From Carya illinoinensis (lineage: Eukaryota > Streptophyta > Magnoliopsida > Fagales > Juglandaceae), in contig NC_056766.1 in assembly GCF_018687715.1 (NCBI RefSeq), positions 14,764,001 through 14,828,000 of the forward strand: a stretch of 64,000 nt of DNA, given 5' to 3'. How positions within the stretch are numbered: position 1 is the first letter of the stretch; each line of letters opens with the position of its first letter. Shown here piece by piece: positions 21,915 to 33,419 of this stretch. The translations under genes and the position numbers were made by a program. The notes under the pieces were generated by a model, which saw only the letters and a program-made list of their open reading frames with translations, ran no database searches and was not told where the DNA came from.

Positions 21915-24900
21915 TTGGCTCTGAGTAAAACCATATGTCCCATAGGTGGAGTACCAGAAAGTTTTAAAAGCTGGTGTTAAATTTATTTTAATTTATTTAA
22001 GTTGATTTGTTTTTCTTTAACTTGATTCGATTTTATTTAATTTGAATTTATTTTATTTAATTCCATTTGATTTGGTTTGGTTTGATTTTATTTTATTTGA
22101 ATTGCAAGTATGTTGTTTATTTGTTTTATTTATTTTGTTTTAAGTTGTTTTGTTTTGTTTTGTCCAAAGTTAAAGTGGGGTTGAGGATTGTGCTATGGCA
22201 GGAGGACAGTACTATTGAGAATGTTGATAGGAAAAAAAAAATACTTATTGAAGTAGGGTTGAATTTTATAGAGGTGTGTTACTTTTATAATATTGTGGTT
22301 AGAAGGGAACGACATGGATTAGACAATTTCTTGGGAGTAGGAATGTAAGTTGCAACTAAGGAGGGGAGTTAGCTTTAAGTCGCTTAAGATGGTTGAGGTC
22401 TTAGGTTTTGTAGAATTTATGTAATGAAGCTATAGAATAGGAGAGTGTAGGTTCAACGAACTTTAAGGATTGGTTTAAGATAATTTTATCTAAGGTTTGA
22501 GGCCTTATAGATTTTAGGAAATAAGATTTTGGTAATTAAGGTTTTAGGTTCGACAAGCTTTGGAGGAAATAATTAAATTCCAAGTTTTAATTTCGCTGAT
22601 TCGAATGAGCAATTTGGTGGCAATTTGGGTTTTAAATTTACAAGCTTTTAAGGTGAATGTTTTGGATTAAAGCCATCAATCTTGAGGATTTCAGAAAATG
22701 ATTTATTATCTATTAATGTTTTAGAATTTGAAAGATTTGGGAGTTATTTTTTTTTTTTCTATTATGGGATGTAAGTTGTTTGATCTTAGAAGTTCCGGAA
22801 GATGATTCTTATTTGATTTAAGGTTTTAGAATTGCAGAGTAGAAGGATTGACTTATAATAAGAATTGAGTTCTTAGTTTTACAGACTTAGTGCTGTAGCT
22901 TGATCTACTCTGGTGAGTGATTAGTTTGTAACCATTAAAATGGGGTTGATTAGAGTTGAGTTATTGATATGAAAATTTTCTAGAGTAGATTTCTTTGAGA
23001 ATGGAAGGTAATGATCTAGCTCATATACTTCTTTGAGGATCGTAGATATTGACTTAGTTCAGAAAATGACTATTGTTAACTCGAGGTTGTAGTAATCGAT
23101 TTTAGGAAATGATTTTTGTCGGTTCGGAAGAAATAGATCCATTGAGGTTTTGGAAGCAATAGTTTAATTGTTGGTATTGAATTCGATTGAAGTTGAGACC
23201 TCATATTCCGGAGACTTTTGGGAACGGATTATTAGCAAGTTTAAGGTCATTTTCAGTACAAAGCTTTAAGCGATAACTATTTGCTGATGTTAAGGGTATA
23301 AGTTAAGCAGATATAGGAATGATTCATGTTGATTTGCAGATATAAGTCCAGATGATGGAAATAGTAGTAATGGATTACTTGTACGTTAGAATGACTATTG
23401 GTTTCGGCTAAGGACGTATGAGATCGACACGTGATAGTGGTGAATCGATTGGAGTGTTCAGTCTAGGCGTGTTACTCAATGGAATGTAGGTTGGCAATAA
23501 TTGTTATAGCTCGAGGTTATAGTGATAAGTTTTAGGATTGATTCATACCGAGTTGAGAATAATAGATGATGCAGGTTTTGGGAAATGATTTTCGTTTATT
23601 TTGACGATATAGGTACGGATGTTGGAAATGGAAATAATGGATCACTTATACGTTAGAATGATTATTGATCTTAGATAAGGGTACATGAGATCCATTTATA
23701 GTGGTGGTGAGGGTGTATGGATTTCGGAGAGTATAAATCCTAGTCTCTTTTTGGCTTGAGAGAAGTGGCTTTGGTGAGTACTGAAGTGGATTAGATGTGA
23801 TAGTATTAAATTCAATAGATCATAACTTCGAGTTCTTGGTGAGTTGATCGGAGTGTAGAGTTGAAGTGGGTTACCAATTGGAGTGATGGTTGGCATTAAT
23901 TATTGAGACTATCCCTAAGAATTAATTGTGACTTGAGGTCACATAGGAATTTAAATTTTGAGGCTATACTTTCATTTGGAGTTTGAGTGTCCAGTTGGGA
24001 GAGTTATAGACATTTTATTTAACTTGAGAGATTGTTGGGTCGCAATGTGTAGTGGATAATAAAATCTTGAAAGTGGAAGCTGGGGAATCAACGGTGATTA
24101 GCCTAAGCAAGTACGTGAGGTAATAAGCAGTAGGAGTTAGGAGGGTAGTGCAATAGTTTTGATGGATTGGAGATATGAACAGCATGGCCTATCTAGAGAT
24201 TTAATTTTGTATGCAATTGAAGGAAATAGTCGTGCTACTACTAGGGTTATGAGAATGGAAGTAGGTAAGTGAGTTTTCAAGAAGGGTTCATTAAGGTTAT
24301 GGTGAATTCAATCGTGGTTCGTAGTGTATTTAGTCATCTCTAAATTTAGACGATATTCAGAATTTAGGTGATGATCTTGATAGTGTAAGTTGTTGGGTAG
24401 GAGTTATAGGTGCTTTATTAGTTGGTCGGGATGGATTCGAGCCTTATGTTCTTTATCTTAGATGAGATTGGCGTATTTTGAGATAATGTTACTTGTTTTT
24501 AATTTGGAAGTTGCAATTGATTGATATTGTCTTTTTGTTGAGGATCATGGGTGTCATTGAGGAATCTTGATTTGATTAAGGTAGCTAGAGATAATTGAGG
24601 GATAGGAGTGATGATTCATGATTTTGGGAGATTTTATTTTCTATCAAAGTGTGGTAAAGGATTTTCTTGCTTCCAGGTGTTAGAGTTAGCTTGTACTCAA
24701 GGGTGTTAATTTATGAGGATACAGTCTTTTTGTATGTTGGTGAGTTATCAGAGTGCGCGCGAAAGCATGATTTTTGGAGATTCTTAGAAGTTCAATATTT
24801 TGTGTTGATTTTGAAGGATTAGTAGTGATTCGAAGTTTTAATGGGAGATTAATCTTTTGATTGTGCAATTTGGTTTATGGATGGTTAACTTTGGAAGTGG

Positions 24901-25110
24901 CTATTAAGTTACCAAAGTTGGAATGGGATGAAAGTTTGGAAGGTAAAGCAGAGACGTCGTGGATATTAGTAATTTATGGTGTGAAGATAATAACCATTGG
25001 ATTTATTGAGAGTTGTTGATGATATGTATCTCTCAGTTATATTCAGAGTTGTATCCTGTATCTTTTTGGCGCTGGTGGTTGATCTTGCAAATTTCGAGGA
25101 CGAAATTTAT
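21915..25110 (+). other. Non-coding interior of the Tekay-like element
   Basis: About 3.2 kb has no recognisable gag, protease, RT or integrase. It is TTTTATTT-rich to about 22170, then a GATTTTAGG/GAGGTT-rich stretch with diverged internal repeats. One pair is at about 23340-23430 and 23585-23680, where TTAGAATGACTATTG is echoed by TTAGAATGATTATTG. The longest open frame (22067-22348) shows no domain. Confidence 0.8.
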
Positions 25111-25125
25111 TTTAAGGGGGGAGGA
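25111..25125 (+). promoter_or_regulatory. Polypurine tract of the Tekay-like element
   Basis: TTTAAGGGGGGAGGA lies immediately before the 3' LTR and is the plus-strand priming site in this family. Confidence 0.85.
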
Positions 25126-27339
25126 TGTGATACCCCGTTTTTATGTGTATTTTCACTGAAGGGTTGTTTTTAATTTGAATAATATATTGGTTTATTTATT
25201 TTAAATTAATGTGTTTTAATTGGTTTTAATTTATTTGATGTGTTTAATTTATTTTAGTCGTTTTACGGTTTTTAATATCGTTTTCGGCGGATCGGTTTTT
25301 GGTCTCCGGAGTGAGGATTGGACCTCATTTCTTTTCTTTCATCTTTTTCTTTTTCCCTTTTTCCTTTTCTTTTTCCTTCTTTTTCTTTCTTTTTCTTTCT
25401 TTTCTTCTTCTTTCTTCTCCTTTCTCTCCCACGTACGCCCAGCTGCCCCTTTTTCTCATTCCCGTCGCCGCCACTTTGACCGGCCAGTTCTCTGCCGTCC
25501 AGCCACCGTTTGGTGCGCCGTCACCACCATTCTCTTCCCCTTCCACCAGAGATCATCCCCACCAATTTTCAGAGCCATCAGACCAGCCGTTAGCTTTCGA
25601 GAGCCGCCGGAAGTCGCTGCACCTGCTCTGTTTTTGCCCCTGTCGCCGGTTATTTTCGCAGCCCAGAACCGCCGCTCGCCGATGGCGTGGCCGACACCAC
25701 CCACCCAGTTTTCTTCCCCTCTCACCGGTGAACATCCCCACCAAGTTTCACCTCCATCCGAGCCACCGTTAGCCGCCACGAGCTCCTCCAAGCCATACGG
25801 TTTTTCACCGTTTCTGGCGCCGTCGCACCACCTCCGGCCACCATCTTTTCACAGCTTCTTCCCCTACCTCTTGCCGACCTAAACCACCCATTTCCGGCCT
25901 CGATCCGTTGCCGGAGCAGCTCCCACGAGCTCAACTCCGTTCAGCCCTTTTTTAGCCTTCGACCGCCATTTCCACCACCACCCACGGCCAAAACTCATTT
26001 CCCTTAACTTCATAAATATCTTAAGGCCATTCCCTATCAATCCCGAGCCTTGGTTTGTCCCTGTTCGAAAATGGGTAATTTATTACCCACGACAACAGTG
26101 TAAATTACACTGTTACGTTGCTTTTTCTCCGCCGTTTGCAATGCCGGGTGTTTTCTAAAATTGCCATATAGCGCTGTAAGTATTTTCCAAACCCTATTTT
26201 CAGATTTAAATATATATTGCTCATTCAATTATTTTATCTGCTGGTTGGTTGATTCCGGACTGAGTCCGAGGAGTTCGGAGGTCGGATGGATGGAGGACGG
26301 AGTTGCCTGTTTATTTGTTTTATGTTGTTGGATTATTTTATTATGCATTGATATGGCATTACATGGTGCATGCACATGTATTTTTGTTTATGTGTGAAAA
26401 GCCTGTGTATTGGCGTAAGTGGTCTTACGGGTGCGTGTGTATCACGACCCCAAGCCGGGATGGGGTATTATCCCGATGGAGCTCCTCTGGTCACTCGGGA
26501 GCGGAATAAACTGAGTGATATCCCCTGAGTTGTCGCTAGACGACGGGAGCGGGGGCTAGGGGTTACTTGGCTACGAACGCGCCGGGCGCAGAACCGAGCA
26601 TCGCTCTACGCACTGACTCCGTGGCCCTTCGCTGGTGAGGGCTAGAGGATGCTTGGCTACGAACGTGCGGGGCACGGAACTGGGCATCGCTCGTTAGGTG
26701 TCACATGCGTGGTGGTACTCTGCGGTGTGGCACTGGAGCCAGGGTGTGCGGATGACCCTTAAGGGAGGTCATGGTGCATACGGTTAATATGGATAATGGT
26801 TTGAGACGGATAAAGGCCAAATGTGACTTTTGGCGTGTTTTTCGGAAAGGATGTGTTTTTGGGCCAAATGGGTTTTTGGCGTGTGTGGAAAATTATGTTT
26901 TTGGGTTTTGTGCATTAGGCATGCTTCATGCATTTTGTTTGAGTTCTATGTGTTTTTATCTGGTAGTGTTTGGGTTTTACTTACCTGCGGTACCATTTTG
27001 GTTCCGTAGCTTTTGGTGCAGAGTTGGAGGACGAAGAGGAGGAGGCTGAGCCCGAGGATGCGGCTCCACCGGGTTGCTGATGCTATGCTTTATATTTGGT
27101 TTAAAACTGTATTTGTGTTTTTGTAATATTTTATCTATGTATGTTTTAAACAGCTTGTATTACGTTAAGAAAAATTCTGGTACTTAGTTATGACTTTCGT
27201 TATCCGCTGCGTGTTTCTTTGTACACTTATGTTGCCTTGCACACACTTGACACCCGTCGATAGGATGGTGACCCGGGTTGTCACCATCCGGACGTCTCGA
27301 TTTCCCCGTGTTCGGGTGTGGGGATTTGGGGGCGTCACA
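25126..27339 (+). repeat. Tekay-like 3' LTR
   Basis: It has the same length as the 5' LTR. Nearly all of the roughly 43 differences are transitions; I noted two transversions (near 25340 and 26983). No indels are needed. It is followed by the TTGTG duplication. Confidence 0.93.
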
Positions 27340-27344
27340 TTGTG

Positions 27345-28000
27345 ACTTACAAATCTACTAAAAAGGCCTTGACAAGAGAAATGGTTTGGATTACATCGAG
27401 GAGAATGTGATTAAAATCCATAAATTCATGAACCATGTATGAGGATACCCAACCTGGGGACCAGAGATCCTGAGAACTGGGTTCAATGGGAAGAACGAAT
27501 CATATGATGGTTGTAAGAAATGCACTATTTATTTCCTATTTCAATGGTGTGAGTGCATTTATCTTGTAATGTTGTGGAGGATGAGTTTTCTGAAAAACTC
27601 TTAATGAATTTTTGTAGCTCTTATGAATAGGGTGTAAGAATTACAGGAGCACTTTTAACAAATTTTACCTATGTGAGTGTGAGAGTGGAGTCGCTCTCTA
27701 TGAGATTTGGGTTTATTCTCAAATATACTCATGAAACCGAAATTAGCACAAGGCTCTAATGTGCCGGCTAATAAAGCTCATGTCAACACCTAGATTACTA
27801 TGTGTGACTAATAATTCTTATTTTCCTTAAGTAATCTTAGTTCAAGTCTAAGACCACTAATGACTCTGGAGTAAAGTTGTTATTTCACTAAGTGAGGGTT
27901 CAATGTAGAGCACACCTTTATGATGCATAGTAATCATTCTTTGTCTGGAAATATCTCTCTTTATTTATATTTTTGATTATTAAAAAAATTAGTGGTGGAA
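27345..28000 (+). pseudogene. Copia-1 end of RNase H and 3' untranslated region
   Basis: KKALTREMVWITSRRM is read at 27358-27408 with a stop just after it, the usual end of the Copia polyprotein. The next 590 bp has no coding signal. A purine-rich tract (AATTAGTGGTGGAA) touches the LTR at 28001. Confidence 0.75.
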
Positions 28001-28658
28001 TGTTGGTCATTTTTAATACTATTTATTCTTTTATCGTTAATTTCTTTTACTTTAAGAGCCTGCATTCAAGTAGCTTACGTTGATACATGTTTAAGTGGCA
28101 ACGGGTTGGAAATAAAGTTGTTGTTACTTTGGATTTTAACATGGTTTGAAGGCTAGTTAAAGTTGTTAACATTGGCACCAGTTGTTAATGTTGGCCCCTA
28201 TAATTCAATTTATTCATTTTTCTGTTTACGTCCCTTTACGTCTAGGGTAGTTTATTTTTGTCCAGTATATATATATATATATATATATGTTTGTTTGGTC
28301 ATTTGGTACGTGTGAGAAAAAAATACATTTTTTAGTGAGATACGAAAAACAAACTAGTGAGTATATATGTTTTAGAGTACTTCTAGACAATAGAGAGGTG
28401 TTTTTTTAGTGGAGATTTGGGCTCAATAACTTGTGTAGAGTTGGTTCGGACTATACGAAAATCAGTTAGGCTGCTGTATCCCGAATGAGTTAAGTCAAGA
28501 GCAGTTTTACTGCACTGGTTAAATTGAAAATTTTTATATCACAAAGGGCTTGAATCTCCTTAAAGAAAGCGAGATTGTCGTTCCTCAATCCAAACTGGCT
28601 TCATTTAAATGTTAATTTCATTGTAATTTTTATTATATTATTGTGAAATTCACCAACA
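28001..28658 (+). repeat. Copia-1 3' LTR
   Basis: The 658-bp LTR matches 7498-8156 and includes the TA microsatellite at about 28265-28288. Confidence 0.9.
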
Positions 28659-28685
28659 TTATCATCTCACTATCTAAACCTATCA
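28659..28685. mobile_element. MITE, right end
   Basis: The first bases (TTATC, 28659-28663) are the Copia-1 duplication. The rest, ending CTATCTAAACCTATC, is the inverse of the MITE start at 7322. The second TTAA follows at 28686-28689. Confidence 0.75.
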
Positions 28686-30386
28686 TTAATCTCATCATAT
28701 CGAGAATGTGATCCAAACATCTTAGGAAGTTTTTTCATTATATGCTCTAAGCAGAAATGATGCCTAGGCGTTGGAAACACCCTAGTAATTACAATTTGCA
28801 TTGCCTTATCTTGGTATGTGATAATTGCATTTGATTGTTAGTCTTTCATATACTTCAACCATGACTCAAACAATCACTTAAAAGTATGTGCATTTTCATT
28901 GGATATCAATCCGTACCTGAATAGGATTGACTAACCGTGGCGGTTCATACCACAAATGGTGCAAATGGCATCTTGTATACATTAGTCAGGTATGTTGTGT
29001 CAAATGTAATCATATATCCAAATGATTCATACATAGCTTTACTTCAGGAGTTTGCCCAAAACACATTCTTTAATCTCATATCATGGTCTAGGTTTTGGGT
29101 GTAAAAGAAATCTGTGAACTGGACCAAACCGATGAGATCGATCCGGTCTTGAGCTTGGTTTGGTTTAGTACATGTTTCATTTTTCTTAAAACTTGTCAAA
29201 ATCGGTTCAATTCAGATTTTTCTTTTTCTAAAACCGGACCGAACTAGTTCATATATATATATATTTTAATTTTTTTATTGTATATAATTTTTATATATAA
29301 TTATATATAAAATAGTTTTGTATTATATGATAAATTACTAATTAATATAATATTAAATTTTAAAATCTTATATCATTTTGTTTATTGTAAATAGTTATAC
29401 TAATATTATATAGTGCATATTAATAATTATACTAATATTATATCACTATATATTATAATATACTATAATATATCACTATATTATACATTATAATATATTA
29501 GATCACTATAGTATTGTATATTATAATATATTATATTATATAATATATAATATAGTACATTAAAACAGGAAAACCGGATTGAACCGAACCAAAAACCAGA
29601 GTATCGGTTTAGGAGAATAACCGGTGTGTAATCGATTTTGAAAAATACAAACTCAATGCATACTGGTTCGGTCTTAAATTTTGTCCAAAATTGGACCAGA
29701 CCGAACCGGTTACACCCCTAGTCCACATCTATGCAAAAATAAAAATCTGGATTTTTTTTTCTTGAATGTAGTTACATAGAGTCTCAACGCCTCCAACCCC
29801 GAGACTAAGTTGTCTTGCTTTGTCAAAATATAGTTTCGACACCCCTTCTCCCCAAATGACAGTTTATCGTAACCCCCCGCCTCAACAACTAAAGAGTTGA
29901 AATTCTTTGACATTCATATTATTGCCTCGTCATTTATTCCAATCCTTTTAGCTACACGAGCATCAACCTTCTTAAAGTATTTAAAATGTCTTGCATTTCC
30001 CAGACTAAAAATGTGTGTATAGTTTACTTTAATAAAGGTATATCTGCTTTCATCATTCATCGTAGCATTAATCCATCCATACAATCTATTTTCTTTGTTT
30101 GTCTTAGTTTGAGAATATTGGCAGCATTACTCTTTGATGTACCTTCCCTCACACATATTAAGGTAAACCATCTTATAACATTATCATCATCTCCCTGTTT
30201 AGAATTCCGTTTACACACCCCAAATCTCTCTTGCTTACCATAATTCATATGGTAGGACAAAACTTCTTCTGTAGATGAAAATGTCATTCCAACCTTAGTT
30301 TCATCGACTATTTCAGCACATTCTTGCTCATTATCAACTTCTAGCTCGTCATACTCATTATTTGCATGTTCCATGTCGAAATCCAT
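28686..30386 (-). pseudogene. FAR1-RELATED SEQUENCE-like protein, N-terminal half
   Basis: The ATG at 30386 opens an acidic leader (MDFDMEHANNEYDELEVDNE). The FAR1 DNA-binding domain follows (VGMTFSSTEEVLSYHMNYGK, then FGVCKRNSKQGDDDN and IRWFTLICVREGTSKSNA). After more breaks comes AGGYDKLSFGEKGCRNYI at about 29810-29880. The MULE-type transposase domain is read at 28700-29088 (RLKNVFWANS, FGYMITFDTTYLTN, TPRHHFCLEHIMKKLPKMF). Stops and a 626-bp MITE (29092-29717) interrupt it. It ends at a TTAA and continues at 7321. Intact relatives are transcription regulators in light signalling or MULE transposases, and this copy could be either. Confidence 0.9.
29092..29717. mobile_element. hAT-type MITE with ACCGG-rich ends, copy 1
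   Basis: The ends read TTTGGGTGTAAAAG and GGTTACACCCC, and CTAG flanks both sides. Subterminal parts hold GGACCAAACCGA, AAAACCGGACCGAAC and GACCGAACCGG. The middle is AT-only. It sits inside the FAR1-like domain, whose reading resumes on the far side. A copy of the same family is at 34603-35114. Confidence 0.8.
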
Positions 30387-31640
30387 TACAACTCTAGTTT
30401 TAAATTATCTAAGAATATCTAACCAAATTCAAATCAAGATATTAACTTGAATATTGAAAGAAATCATATACAATCAAAGGGATTTGAAAGAAAAGTGTAT
30501 GATTTATTTTTGTTGTAATTATTGACAATGGATTTTATATTGAAACATAGTACACTCAAAGGGGCATTTTTACCAATAAATTAGAGTACTTTAAGAAAGG
30601 TATTGAAGCCATGAAAAGGGAAAAAATCATAAAAACTAGCTAAAACAAGTAATGTTGTGGCTGAAATTCAAAGCCTTTGAGCAGTTTCTCATAGAGATTT
30701 TTGAATCCATTGCTAGTTGAGCTGGATGCTTAGGCCATTGTGTGCAAACACATCCATACCTAAGGCTCAATTGCTTAAAGATTTTTTATTGGAGATTTAT
30801 GATAATCAGAAATCAGTAACACAAAAATATATATAAAAATTATTTTTATGTAACTCTTGACAAGAAGAAGCTATGGTCTGATGCAATCGGAATGATGAAA
30901 TGGGCCAATTGCAATGGGTCATGTGTAGCAGGAAACAAATAGGTATCACTATCTTACCCAAGTGAAAAAGGGGGGAAAAAAAATCTAAGAGCCATGGCTT
31001 CGATTGAGGCAATGAACTCATCAGAAATTGGCCGAGTGTAATTTCAGCTGTATATTCAATCTCCTAAGATGTGGTAAAGTGACATTTTATTTGAAAAATT
31101 ATAATTGCAACCATTGCACCACATTTGAATAGTGTCAGAATCCAGAAGTCCACTTCGATCTTATGCACAAAAAGTGGGGAAACAAACAAAAAGTTGGACC
31201 AACTGAGTATTTATATATTGATCTTAGGCAAAAGAAAAACATGTACAAATAATACAATAATAAACTGTAAGCAAATTAGGTGAACAGTGGTATACAGGTC
31301 AATGCCAACGAGTGACCGAAAAGAAAGAGTGAAATGGTCAAATTCCCATTCGTATACTTCACAAAACTACATATTTGGGACTGGTGAAGAAGTGTTTCAA
31401 AGCTGAACCCGTAGACCTTTTCTTTTCAAAGTCAAGTGACAATGTGAACAACTTGTTGTAAAACAAAGTAAAGAAGTTGAACAGGCTACTGTTAACAATG
31501 AGAAAATTTTTTCTTTTTCTTATTTAATTCCTGGTGGGTTTGTATTTCCAAACAGATTTCTTTCTTATTGGGTGCTTGTTACTTATTAGTTGCATTAGTA
31601 ATCTTTTGTCCGCCTATGTTTCAACCATAACCCCTTTTTA
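30387..31640. other. No gene recognised
   Basis: AT-rich flank upstream of the FAR1-like start, perhaps including its promoter on the minus strand. Short open frames such as 30806-31021 minus show no domain. Confidence 0.4.
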
Positions 31641-31642
31641 TC

Positions 31643-32140
31643 AAGGGTGACAATTCATGTTTGCGGGCCATGTCAACTCATTGATATTTGATTATATGGC
31701 TCAATCTAAATCCGAGCTGTTATGTCAAATTTTCAAACACTAACATGACCCATTTGAATAATGGGACGTGTCGTATCACTCGTTTTGACCAATTTAATAA
31801 TTAATTTAAAATTAATTAATACGGCATAATTCATTTCAATTCGTTTCATGTAAATTGGATGAACTAATCCACATAACCCATTTGACCTGATTAACATAAT
31901 TTCACATAAAAATTAAAATCTGTATTTATTATTAACCACAATATCTAAAAAATAATAATTAGACTACCCACTAATAAAAAAAATATTGATATTTTTCATA
32001 TTTTAACTTATAATAAGATCAATATTACAATCTTGATATTAACAAATATGAATATAGATTCAGAATTACAATCCCAAGAATTAAAATCCCAATAATAAAA
32101 ATATAAGTATATTGAAAAATACCAATATTACAATTCAACA
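31643..32140. mobile_element. Remnant of a hAT-type non-autonomous element
   Basis: The left edge AAGGGTGACAATTCATGTTT, followed by GCGGGCCATGTCAACTC and repeated ACATGACCCATTTGA-like motifs, resembles a common plant MITE end. The right end is not clear; an AT-rich stretch runs to about 32140. Confidence 0.5.
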
Positions 32141-32630
32141 ATAATAAAATTGTGATTGTGATTAAGTATTTGAGGGCAACATTTATGTTGCCAAAAGAGG
32201 ATGATATGGAAGTTATGAGGGTTATGGTTGGTGTAGAGGTTTCAAATAAGGAATCGGTTACAAATATGGAATGTGGAATTAATGAGCTGAGTCAATTACA
32301 GACATCGAATCGCCAGCTCTATGTGATCCAAGCCCCTTAAGCAGTTTACAAGCCCATAAACTTCCTTTAGAGCTCATGCAATGTAATCTAAAACCACATT
32401 CTTGAAAGAAGCATGCTTGCATAACTGGTAAACCATATGAGCCTGTAATAGAGTTATGTAGTAAGAAGGGAGTCAATTGATAGATGTTGTGGGGTTACTA
32501 GAAGTCATTCTTTGAAAAAGCATAAGCTCAATTACTCTGAACATGTAGCTTTGAGTGCAGGGGAGGAGAAAGTAAGAAAGTCACCACTGAAGAGATCGGC
32601 AAAGACTGTGAATCAGCCCTGTCAGGAGCA

Positions 32631-33405
32631 ATGATTTTTCTAAACTGGAATTTCCGTGGATTTGGAAACCCACAGGGAATTCGTGTCCTTCGTGACTTGG
32701 TCAGAAGGGAAGTTCCCAAGGTCTTGTTTCTGCAAGAGACAGGGCTGAATGCTAAGGTTATAAAAAGACAAAAATTGAGGTTGGGTTATGAAAATTGTTT
32801 GGCTGTGGGAGAAGTGGGGGACTTGCATTATTCTGGAAGAAGGGAGTGTAGCTTACAATTCTTAACTACTCAAAAGCACACATTCATGCTCAGATCAAAG
32901 TGGATGATGATGCTATTGAACCTAGGTTCCTTACAGGTGTTTATGGTCGCCTTGACACTACTAGAAAAGACGAGTCCCAAGTCCTTAATAGATCACTCAA
33001 AGTGGATCAGAACCAAGCATGGTTATTAATGGGAGATTTTAATGAGATACTGGGAAACAATAAGGATTTTTTTGAGAAGAAGAAGAAGAAGAAGAAGGGG
33101 GGAGGGGGGGGGGAGGGACAACAAGGCCAGAGAGACAAATGCTTGCTTTTAGAGCTGTTTTGGATGATTGTGCATTAAAGAACCTGAGTTATATAGGGCA
33201 CCATTTTACTTGGTGCAACAAAAGGGAACTCAATCATTGTATTAATGAGAGACTTGACAGGTTTCTTACTAATTTGAAGTTATGCCCATTTTATCTATTG
33301 GCTTGTGTGCAACGTGGCACTGCTGCCTACTCAGATCATGTGCTCATCATGTTGAATATGAACTTTGAGAAGCACCAGAGGAGAGGTAAAAAAACTATTC
33401 AGCTT
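32631..33405 (+). pseudogene. LINE endonuclease domain
   Basis: The frame from ATG 32631 reads MIFLNWNFRGFGNPQGIRVL, then VLFLQETGLNAKVIK, carrying the conserved N and E. In shifted frames it continues with WLLMGDFNEILG (D and N) at about 33018-33055, FTWCNKRELNHCINERLDRF at about 33206-33262 and SDHVLI near 33331. All main catalytic landmarks of the exonuclease-endonuclease fold are present, but at least two frameshifts break it. One is near an AAG repeat and G-run at 33078-33115. Confidence 0.88.
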
Positions 33406-33419
33406 TGAGGATGTGAGTA

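Larger units (their letters stand above)
19684..27339 (+). mobile_element. Non-autonomous Gypsy/Tekay-like LTR retrotransposon (LARD type)
   Basis: Two LTRs of exactly 2214 bp (19684-21897 and 25126-27339) begin TGTGATACCCCG and end GGCGTCACA. They flank a 3228-bp internal region, and the whole lies between TTGTG copies at 19679-19683 and 27340-27344. A primer-binding site (TGGTATTAGAGCGG) follows the first LTR and a purine tract (AAGGGGGGAGGA) precedes the second. The end of the internal region encodes KFRGRN, a trace of the Tekay/Del polyprotein tail. No gag or pol domain is present, so it needs a relative for movement. I count about 43 differences between the LTRs, about 1.9 percent. Confidence 0.93.
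7498..28658 (+). mobile_element. Copia-1: LTR retrotransposon carrying nested elements
   Basis: A Copia-type element on the plus strand has LTRs at 7498-8156 and 28001-28658. The LTR termini are TGTTGGT and ACCAACA, and the flanks are TTATT on the left and TTATC on the right, a near-perfect 5-bp duplication. Its own sequence is only about 4.2 kb: 7498-9943, about 19228-19678 and 27345-28658. The rest is Copia-2 and the Tekay-like element. Integrase and most of RT are missing between 9.8 and 19.2 kb even after removing Copia-2, so an internal deletion also occurred. It inserted into the MITE at 7322, which lies inside the FAR1-like pseudogene. Confidence 0.88.

Noticed and set aside
29092..29717. 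Exact 8-bp target duplication for the ACCGG-ended MITE
   Set aside because: Only CTAG matches on both sides; a full octamer could not be confirmed by eye.
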